A stretch of 64,000 nucleotides of DNA from Desmodus rotundus (Eukaryota; Chordata; Mammalia; Chiroptera; Phyllostomidae), in assembly GCF_022682495.2 (NCBI RefSeq), contig NC_071398.1, forward strand, positions 84,773,193 through 84,837,192. Direction: 5' to 3'. Position 1 is the first letter of the stretch; each line of letters opens with the position of its first letter. Positions 59,301 to 64,000 of the stretch are shown in pieces. The notes under the pieces were generated by a model, which was given only the letters and a program-made list of their open reading frames with translations, had not been told where the DNA came from and did not search any database. A program made the translations under genes and the position numbers.

Positions 59301-62300
59301 ATCTGCTCCTTCAGGGTGAGAAGGAAGAAAGGAGGAGGAGTTAAAAGGTTATTTTGTCTTAAAAGACACACTTTATACTTTATCTTCAAATTTATAATGA
59401 AAAAGAGGATGACCTTATCCTTCTATACTTGGTCATAAACAATCCAGTCACGTATTCTTCCATCACAAATGTGCATCCTCGCTGTGGGCGAGGCACTGAC
59501 AGTTCAAAGGTGAATGTGAGAGGCCTCTACCCTCCTGACCTTTGTAATCTAGAAACCCCTTTATAAAAGGACCAGGGAAAATTCCAGAACAACCCATACA
59601 TACATCTAGCCCACATTTAAATGGATGTAGATATAAATGGCTCATTGAACTATTCATTTATATTTTTCCCTTAGTCTACTGTATAAACTATACTATCTAA
59701 TATTCTCATTTCCTATTTTATTTTCATTGTTTGCCTTTCTTCCACACTTGCGCTAACAACAGCCTGCCAAAGCTCTTATTCTCAACAGAGGGCACAGAGG
59801 AAAGGACCAAAATCTTCAGGGGGCTCCTTAGTGTTTTCAAGTCCAACAGGTGAGTCTGACACCCTTTCCTGGCGCCTCAGGGGAGGCTGAACAGATCTAA
59901 TTACAAGGGCGGGAGGGAAGAGGAACAAAGAATTGTGCAGGTTTCACATTTTCCCAGCACCACTGCTGGGACAGTTTTCCTTTATGTTAGAGGTGTTCCC
60001 CTTGGAATTTGATGCAGGGAGAAAACGACACTCCTCTGGCCAGGTCTAGTCTGAGGGAAAAACAAAATCAACAAAGAGTTGTATACTGTATTCAGATTGA
60101 CTAACAGAACCAAAGACGATTAGAGAAGCCTGGAAATGTTTACGAACTGCTAAAAAAAAAAAAAATCAACCCCTCTCCACCTCCATTTGCTCGGATTTCA
60201 TAGGCAACCCGCTGGTGCTATCACTTATTGATTCCAACTCCTCAAAGCCATCCTCGGGCAATATCTAGGGAGCCATAAATGGTCCATGCCCTTTGACCCA
60301 GCAGTTTCGTTTTGAGATCTAGGCTGCCAAGGAAATAACCAAAAAGGAAGGAAGAATAATTCACATGCATCGCAGTGCTCCTTCAAATTTTGGGAACAAA
60401 ATATTATCCAGCAGTAGAGGAAACAGAAACGTAGATAGACTCCGCAGCTCCCTTGTAGGAAAAGGCAACGACAAAGAAAGAGTACAAAAAGTTAGCACTG
60501 TAAAAACATGTTATCTGAAGTGAGTGAACCTCCTGAGCCCTGAATCTCCATGCATAAGAATCCTCTCTTGAGAGTCTGTTAAAATGCAGCGTCCAAACTG
60601 AAAAATGGGAGGAAAACAGAGCGCAAGGACTAGCCCAGAGGTCCGAATTTGCCAGCCTGGGGCTTAGGGCCCAGGACTGTGCATTTTGAACAAACACTCC
60701 AAATGAGTCCAAGCCGGTACACAGGACCTACGGCACTTTGGGAAGCACAGGTGTTGAGGCCAGAGACAGAACCGATTCCATTTTTGTAATCCCAGAATTT
60801 AGCACAGGGCAGTCATTCAACCCAAGCCTGGCTCGAATTGCTGATCTAGTGGAGTTTAATGGTCTGGCGGTCCATTTGGAAAAAACATAAATCTAAAATG
60901 AAAGTGTTATTAATTCTTGGCTATTAGATATTCCTGAACACAAAAATAAACAAAAACTCACTTTCCCTGCATTTGAGTGCTTAGCGTTCAAAGGTTTAAA
61001 GAGTATCTCAATTCTGAAATACTTACAGGAGACATGTAATAAGGTGTGCCAACAAATGTTTTCGCAAAACTCGTATCATGGTTTAATATTCTAGCTAGCC
61101 CAAAGTCTCCAAGCTTAACGTTTTGCTTGCCATCCAGGAAAACATTGGCTGGTTTCAGATCCCGATGTAGCACAGTGTGACCGCCATCACTTCGTCTGTG
61201 ACATTCCTTCAGGGCTAGCGTCAGCTGAGTCATCACTCGAAGAACAAACTCCTCATCTAAGTACTGTCTGAAATCAAAGCAGTTACACAGCACATGACTT
61301 CTGAACCTAACCATTGCAAAGTTGGGGCAATGAATTACCTGGTTTTCAAAGTGTACAAATAGGGAGATATCATATGTTGATATGAAATATGGGTGTTGAT
61401 TGACAAGGCATTTCCTAAAGTTCTGTGGACCCACCAAATACAGGAACACTCTTCCACATTGCTAAGTACTTTGACCCTGATGCCAAAACAGGATGCTTAA
61501 CTAAAGCAAAACCAGGCCCATTTTCAGCTTACATTTAAAAGGTTAACTTATCTGCCCTGGCTGGCGCAGCTCAGTGTGTTGGGCATCCACCCCCAGAACA
61601 AAAGGAGGCCGGGTTGATTCTGGGTTAGCACATGTCCTGGGTTGAGGGCCAGGTACCGGGTTAGGGGAAGAGGAGAGGCAACTAATAGATGTTTCTCTCG
61701 CACATCATTTTTTTCTCTCTCTCTTTCCCCTCCCTTTCCCTCTCTCTAAAAATAAATAAATAAAATCTTTAAAAAAATGTTTTTTTAATTAACTTACCTC
61801 TCCTTGGTTCCCTTTGTAATTACACTAGCCAGGTCCCCTCCTTCACAATATTCCATCACAATGTACAGTGTTGTGTTGGTTCGGTCAATGATTCGATCAT
61901 AGTAACGGACGATGTTCGGATGTTTCAGTTCACGAAGCAAATTCACTTCAGAAACCAGCATTTGTTTCTCAGCTTCTGTCATGGAGCCATAGTCAAGTTC
62001 TTTCCAAACTAATATCTGAAATATGAATTTCCCAGGTATGAATGGATTCATTACAGCAAAAACAAAGAATGCGAGCTCCAAACTGTAAAAATTGTAGGAA
62101 ATTACTTTTCTATTAAAGAGATCACACAGTCATTTATCATCTAAATTAGTGCAGTGAACTTAAGGACCCCTAAGTTTGTTTCCACATCGTCCTCTAATTT
62201 TTAAGCAGGAAATAATGTGATGGGAGAGAGGGAGATGAGGCACCTTAGGCGTCCCCTACCCTCAGTGCTTTGGGGGAGGCTGGCAATGGCACTTGGTCAA

Positions 62301-63105
62301 AGGAGGGAGAGAGGCAAAGTCTCTGACCATTCAACCAGCCAAGCTCTTCCAGGTGAAAGACCTGAGCCAAGATCCCTTCACCATCGGACGGGCAGTTTCC
62401 TCTCCGATGTTTCTTTCTGAATAAAGTCTACCGCCACACAGGGGAAAGAGGAAGCCAATGATCAGAAGAAAGGGTATCTTAAATGAGCTCTGACTGCAAG
62501 AAAAAGTTCCAGGTTCTTCTTGTGGTCCAGCCCTTTCTCCTGTCCCAGAGTTCTACTCTTCAAAAAATAGCTCAGGAACCCTGGCCGGTCGCTCAGTTGG
62601 CTGGTTGGAGCGTCCTCCCGGTACACCAAGGTTGCAGGTTTGATCTACGTCAGGGCACGTACACGACGCAACCAATGAATGCATAAACAAGTGGAACAAA
62701 CAGAGGTTTCCCCCCTCTCTCTCTCTCTCAAATCAATAAATCAATTACAATGTTTTAATTAAAAAATAAATGAATAAAAATAAAAACAGCTCTGGAGTCA
62801 CCTACCTGGCACTAACGGAAAGTCCTTAGTATGTCAAAGCAGGAAGAAGAGGAAGGAAATGGAAGAGAAAGCGAAAAAGACAGAAACATACATATACCAG
62901 AGGACGCGGTCTCCCTTCCCTGGAAAGACCCAGTACTGTGACACAGATCGCCGCCATCGGCCCGCGAAACCGCAGCAGGGGCGGGGACCGGGAAGGTGCC
63001 CGCGCTCACCTTGCCGTCGCTCTTCCTCCGGATCTTCTGGCAGCGGCCGTAGGAGCCCGTGCCTATGCTGTGCAGTACCTCATAGTCTTCCACCCGGGTC
63101 GGCAT
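53084..63105 (-). CDS. NEK2: NEK2, NIMA-related serine/threonine kinase 2 (whole coding region, 8 exons)
   Basis: The coding sequence joins, in transcript order, 63105-63010, 62015-61798, 61267-61027, 59308-59226, 58514-58388, 57277-57058, 55554-55429 and 53310-53084. It gives 445 residues, the length of human NEK2A. Visible in the protein are the glycine loop GTGSYG (15-20), Lys37, Glu55, HRD 139-141, DFG 159-161 and activation-loop Thr175/Thr179 before GTPYYMSP. The kinase domain ends near 271. A Glu/Arg/Leu-rich leucine-zipper coiled coil (about 300-345) follows, then KVHF (383-386, PP1 docking), the KEN box (391-393) and terminal Met-Arg (APC/C binding). From family knowledge, the enzyme is centrosomal, dimerises through the zipper, phosphorylates linker proteins such as C-Nap1 and rootletin to separate centrosomes at G2/M, is opposed by PP1, and is degraded early in mitosis. 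No frameshift, stop or missing catalytic residue was seen, so the gene should be functional. The identification is very secure; the numbering was counted by hand from the joined exons. Confidence 0.98.
55089..55296 (+). mobile_element. mariner-type MITE in NEK2 intron 7, with TA target duplication
   Basis: A 208-bp element bounded by TA at 55087-55088 and 55297-55298. The left end CAGGGTCCAGCAAAAATAAC and the inverted right end CAGGGTCCAGCAGGAGTAAC are near-perfect terminal repeats. There is no transposase. The TA duplication and inverted ends mark a Tc1/mariner element. In the NEK2 sense direction it gives a TAA in frame with exon 7 read-through and an AATAAA. Confidence 0.85.
55250..55428 (-). 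CDS. NEK2: possible NEK2B-type read-through C terminus in intron 7, ending inside a mariner element
   Basis: When exon 7 is not spliced, the frame continues after Pro370 as [10 protein letters not shown] and on for 59 residues to a TAA at 55252-55250. From memory, human NEK2B ends in a short tail also beginning GMRI, so the same unspliced mode is plausible here. The human tail is only 14 residues. Here it is longer, and its last 15 or so codons ([15 protein letters not shown]) come from the inverted terminal repeat of a mariner MITE at 55089-55296. A reverse-strand AATAAA lies in the same element (55121-55116). This isoform is inferred; only RNA data can show that it is made. Confidence 0.45.
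55429..55554 (-). CDS. NEK2: NEK2 coding exon 7 (residues 329-370 plus part of 371)
   Basis: This 126-nt exon completes Gln329 after a CTACAG acceptor. It encodes [20 protein letters not shown] then [20 protein letters not shown] and Pro370. The heptad pattern of the coiled coil continues. The donor is GTATGAG (55428-55422) after a single G that begins codon 371. If this donor is not used, the frame reads on through 55250 as a NEK2B-like C terminus (separate entry). Confidence 0.96.
55555..57057 (-). other. NEK2: NEK2 intron 6
   Basis: A 1.5 kb intron with consensus GTAAGT donor and CTACAG acceptor. No interspersed repeat was recognised with confidence and no extra exon is evident. There are tandem variants of GTTGTGTGGGTGG/GAGGAGTCAGG at 55820-55880, a short degenerate repeat. 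Confidence 0.8.
57058..57277 (-). CDS. NEK2: NEK2 coding exon 6 (end of kinase domain and start of leucine zipper)
   Basis: This 220-nt exon begins [20 protein letters not shown] (residues 256 on) after a CCCCAG acceptor. DYHRPS is the conserved Arg-containing motif that closes the kinase fold. It continues through a basic linker, then [19 protein letters not shown] and QAREERLE, the first heptads of the leucine-zipper-like coiled coil used for homodimerisation. It ends with the C of split Gln329; the donor is GTAAGT at 57057-57052. Confidence 0.97.
57278..58387 (-). other. NEK2: NEK2 intron 5
   Basis: A 1.1 kb intron with donor GTAAGG and acceptor CCCCAG. It contains the nonautonomous hAT element at 57509-57723; the rest shows no feature. 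Confidence 0.85.
57509..57723 (+). mobile_element. nonautonomous hAT element in NEK2 intron 5
   Basis: A 215-bp element starting CAGGGGTGTCAAACTCATTT and ending GTTTGCCGCCTGTG, whose reverse (CACAGGCGGCAAAC) resembles the start. It is flanked by GCCTAGAG (57501-57508) and GCCTAGAA (57724-57731), an 8-bp target duplication with one mismatch, as hAT transposons make. A second copy lies at 31390-31602. No transposase frame is present. Sense orientation is arbitrary. Confidence 0.8.
58388..58514 (-). CDS. NEK2: NEK2 coding exon 5 (residues 213-255)
   Basis: This 127-nt exon was read directly. The first G after TTCCAG completes Met213; the exon then encodes [40 protein letters not shown] and LK. 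This is the C-lobe helix region of the kinase (subdomains X-XI). The donor is GTAAGG at 58387-58382, phase 0 after Lys255. Confidence 0.95.
58515..59225 (-). other. NEK2: NEK2 intron 4
   Basis: A 0.7 kb intron (donor GTGAGT, acceptor TTCCAG) with a pyrimidine tract just before exon 5 on the transcript strand. About a third is the MER20-like element at 58630-58853. Confidence 0.85.
58630..58853 (+). mobile_element. MER20-like hAT-Charlie element in NEK2 intron 4
   Basis: Contains the recognisable MER20 core: CCTTGGCACCACTGACATTT, then a stretch on TTTGTTGTGGGGGCT, GGCATCTCTGGC, AACAACCAAAAATGTCC and CCCATTGGGGGCAAAAT. It is flanked by TTCTACAG and CTCTACAG (58622-58629, 58854-58861), an 8-bp target duplication with one change. 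It is an old eutherian element; MER20 copies can act as regulatory elements in other mammals. Confidence 0.75.
59226..59308 (-). CDS. NEK2: NEK2 coding exon 4 (residues 186-212 plus part of Met213)
   Basis: This exon was read directly from the minus strand. The 83-nt exon starts GAG CAG ATG (Glu186-Gln-Met) after a CTGAAG acceptor and gives [20 protein letters not shown], then LYELCAL. It ends with AT of the split Met213 codon, followed by donor GTGAGT (59225-59220). It contains the conserved SDIWSLG motif of subdomain IX of protein kinases, with Asp198 in the invariant position. The reading frame matches the exons on both sides exactly. Confidence 0.95.
59309..61026 (-). other. NEK2: NEK2 intron 3
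   Basis: A 1.7 kb intron, donor GTAAGT, acceptor CTGAAG. It holds degraded MER5-like DNA around 60640-60760 and an A13 run at 60151-60163. No coding exon was seen. Confidence 0.8.
61027..61267 (-). CDS. NEK2: NEK2 coding exon 3 (catalytic loop and activation segment)
   Basis: This exon of 241 nt completes Arg105 and encodes residues 106-185. It holds the catalytic core: [14 protein letters not shown] with Asp141, [10 protein letters not shown] with Asp159, and the activation loop [15 protein letters not shown] with the autophosphorylation threonines 175 and 179. The acceptor is ATTTCAG and the donor GTAAGT (61026-61021), phase 0 at Pro185. The stretch looks unchanged from the human residues I remember, as expected for the catalytic heart. 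Confidence 0.97.
61268..61797 (-). other. NEK2: NEK2 intron 2
   Basis: A 530-nt intron, nearly half of it a Ves SINE (61551-61788) lying against the exon 2 donor. The rest is unique. Consensus splice sites are retained. Confidence 0.9.
61551..61788 (+). mobile_element. Ves SINE in NEK2 intron 2, antisense to the gene
   Basis: It starts TCTGCCCTGGCTGGCGCAGC and carries degenerate A/B-box regions of a tRNA-derived SINE. It has the GATGTTTCTCTCGCACATC pyrimidine region and ends in ATAAATAAATAAAATCTTT. It is flanked by TTAACTTA at 61543-61550 and 61789-61796. The right-hand copy overlaps the exon 2 5' splice site. Confidence 0.85.
61798..62015 (-). CDS. NEK2: NEK2 coding exon 2 (residues 33-104 plus part of Arg105)
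   Basis: This exon of 218 nt starts [10 protein letters not shown] after a TTTCAG acceptor. It carries the ATP-binding Lys37, the alpha-C Glu55 ([10 protein letters not shown]), the [11 protein letters not shown] strand region and the hinge MEYCEGGDL. It ends ...GTKE plus AG of a split arginine codon, followed by donor GTAAGT at 61797-61792. Bases 61796-61789 of that donor region are also the target-site duplication of a Ves SINE (see findings), yet the splice signal itself is intact. Confidence 0.97.
62016..63009 (-). other. NEK2: NEK2 intron 1
   Basis: A 1.0 kb intron, donor GTGAGC, acceptor TTTCAG. It contains a Ves SINE (62578-62781). The CpG island extends into its first 70 nt. Confidence 0.9.
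62578..62781 (+). mobile_element. Ves SINE in NEK2 intron 1, antisense to the gene
   Basis: Head CCCTGGCCGGTCGCTCAGTT, B-box-like GGTTTGATCTACGTCAGGGC, CT-rich region and AATAAATCAATT tail. Imperfect flanking direct repeats AAAAATAGCTCAGGA (62563-62577) and AAAAACAGCTCTGGA (62782-62796) show insertion by target-primed reverse transcription. Confidence 0.85.
63010..63105 (-). CDS. NEK2: NEK2 coding exon 1 (residues 1-32)
   Basis: This exon encodes the N-terminal end of the kinase domain, beginning [10 protein letters not shown] and containing the glycine-rich loop [11 protein letters not shown]. The ATG at 63105-63103 is the first ATG in frame. An open stretch continues upstream to 63159 but begins with GTG, so it is not a vertebrate start. 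A G at -3 gives an acceptable Kozak context. The exon ends on the AAG for Lys32, directly followed by the donor GTGAGC (63009-63004), so the intron is phase 0. Residues 3, 5, 12 and 13 appear to differ from human, which is ordinary divergence. Confidence 0.97.
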
Positions 63106-63300
63106 GGCAGGGCCCGCCGCAGGACTCCTGCAGATCGCGCCGCAGCCGCGGAGCTGCACCCCCCCGACCCGGAGACCCCTCTAAGTCACAGGGCCTGCAG
63201 CCGGAGTGCCAGCCCCGTTTAACCGTCGCGGGCCCTGGCCTCGCAGTCTATTGGCGCACAGTGAGGCAGCTTCGCCTCTCTGATTGGTTAAGAGGACCAC
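63106..63300 (-). promoter_or_regulatory. NEK2: NEK2 promoter and 5' UTR with paired CCAAT boxes and CHR-like element
   Basis: The region upstream of the ATG is GC-rich and TATA-less. On the NEK2 strand, CCAAT boxes lie at 63287-63283 (AACCAATCA) and 63254-63250 (GCCAATAG), 33 bp apart. About 28 bp downstream is CGCGACGGTTAAACGG (63229-63214), similar to the paired CDE/CHR arrangement of late cell-cycle promoters. NF-Y-bound CCAAT boxes about 32 bp apart, followed by a CHR, are the known layout of G2/M genes repressed by DREAM. NEK2 is a known member of that group. The motif calls are visible; their use is inferred. The transcription start was not located exactly. Confidence 0.65.
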
Positions 63301-63396
63301 AACATCCTAGGCCTCTTGGGAAGTCGTATCCATAGGAACCGCGTCGGCGTCTGTGTCGATGTCCGCTTTCTACCGCTAGGGAGACGGAGGCGGAGG
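63291..63396 (+). ncRNA. possible first exon of a divergent transcript opposite NEK2
   Basis: On the plus strand, upstream of the NEK2 CCAAT boxes, the CpG-rich DNA continues to a good splice donor GGAG|GTAAAT at about 63396/63397. Human NEK2 has an annotated divergent noncoding transcript (from memory), so this may be its counterpart. No long reading frame is present. There is no direct evidence of transcription. Confidence 0.25.
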
Positions 63397-63683
63397 TAAA
63401 TCAAAGGGAGGGCGGGGGATAGAAAGCGGCCTCGGGCAGGTCTCTGCAAATCTTGGCCCTCTGGCTGAAGTCGCCGAGGTAACCGAAGTCCAGTGACCTC
63501 TTCTCAGACTTTTTTGCACACTGGTTCAGTCAGCTGCCTTCTGACCTTTGCACTGTGACCCATCTCTCAGGGTCCTTCACCCTGAGCCTGGGCGGGATCA
63601 CGCCGAAGACTTAGTGAGAGCCCAGTACAGAGGTGAAAAGTACAGTCCCTGGCTGAGAAGTACAGGGACTTAAAGTTTACACA

Positions 63684-63844
63684 GGTCCCTGACCGCTATG
63701 GCTCAGTTGGTTGGGCGTTGTCCCGAGAAGCGAAGGGTCACCAGCTCAATAAGGGCCCGGGTGCGGAGGAGAGGCAAACGATTGAGGTTTATCTCCCTCT
63801 CTCCCTCCCTTATCTAAAAAAATAAAGCCTTTAAAAAAAATAAT
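63684..63844 (+). mobile_element. Ves SINE upstream of NEK2, internally shortened
   Basis: Head TCCCTGACCGCTATGGCTCAGT (20 of 22 positions Ves-like) and CT-rich region with an AATAAAGCCTTTAAAA tail. A stretch in the middle is missing. A perfect 12-bp target duplication AAAGTTTACACA flanks it at 63672-63683 and 63845-63856. Confidence 0.85.
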
Positions 63845-64000
63845 AAAGTTTACACATGACTTCGTGCGGGATGCTGTCATCATAGAGAAACTGTATTTCT
63901 GAACACCAGATTTAGAGACCTGTCCAACATGCAGAGAGGATAGGGAAGTCTTTGGTGTTTGGGGGTCCCCAGGGGAATGTGGTGGCTCTAAGGCAGAGAT

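Larger units (their letters stand above)
62940..63420. promoter_or_regulatory. CpG island at the NEK2 start
   Basis: The interval is dense in CG dinucleotides (for example the stretches around 62945-63010, 63130-63180 and 63335-63420), unlike the CpG-poor DNA on both sides. It covers exon 1, the promoter and about 150 bp beyond. This is typical of a housekeeping or cell-cycle start site and could fire in both directions. Confidence 0.75.

Noticed and set aside
63106..63159. Possible 18-residue N-terminal extension of NEK2
   Set aside because: The upstream in-frame codon is GTG, not ATG. The ATG at 63105 matches the known NEK2 N terminus.
1..64000. CRISPR arrays, operons, integrated phage or endogenous retroviral genes
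   Set aside because: No direct-repeat/spacer arrays, no prokaryotic gene layout and no recognisable gag/pol/env frames on either strand.

Overview
The window is nuclear DNA from a placental mammal, almost certainly a bat. The evidence for a bat is a set of at least eight tRNA-derived SINEs of the Ves (vesper-bat) type. They share the head CCTGGCYGGTGTGGCTCAGT, and several end in an ATAAATAAATAAAATCTTT tail. There are also young-looking mariner and hAT miniature elements of the kind bats carry. The tail type suggests a yangochiropteran, perhaps a phyllostomoid, but this cannot be settled from the sequence alone. There is no bacterial or viral gene organisation: most open reading frames are short and accidental.

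The only protein-coding gene I can support is NEK2, on the minus strand at about 52.4-63.25 kb. All eight coding exons are present with GT-AG splice sites. Joined, they give an intact 445-residue NIMA-related kinase 2, the same length as the human protein. The glycine loop, Lys37, HRD/DFG motifs, leucine-zipper coiled coil, KVHF PP1-docking motif, KEN box and C-terminal Met-Arg are all in place. The start lies in a CpG-rich promoter with two inverted CCAAT boxes 33 bp apart and a CHR-like element. This layout fits G2/M cell-cycle genes, as expected for a kinase that splits centrosomes at mitotic entry. The 3' UTR ends at an AATAAA near 52.45 kb.

Positions 1-52 kb are intergenic. By the human chromosome 1q32 order (SLC30A1 - NEK2 - LPGAT1) this should be the gap toward SLC30A1, but no SLC30A1 exon was seen. 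The gap holds old L1M/L1ME fragments, L2 and MIR relics, DNA transposons (Tigger, MER5/MER20-like, mariner and hAT MITEs), Ves SINEs and simple repeats. The simple repeats include a (TA)24 tract and a 300-bp, extremely G-rich minisatellite at 38.56-38.86 kb. Two strong CTCF-like motifs in divergent orientation lie 2.4 kb past the NEK2 3' end.

The most interesting points are mobile elements acting on NEK2 structure. A mariner MITE in intron 7 would supply the last codons, the stop and a possible poly(A) signal of a NEK2B-type read-through isoform. A Ves SINE in intron 2 has a target-site duplication that overlaps the exon 2 splice donor itself. No wholly new system (CRISPR-like, novel operon or similar) was found. 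Repeat family names are from memory of consensus sequences and boundaries are approximate unless a target-site duplication is stated.
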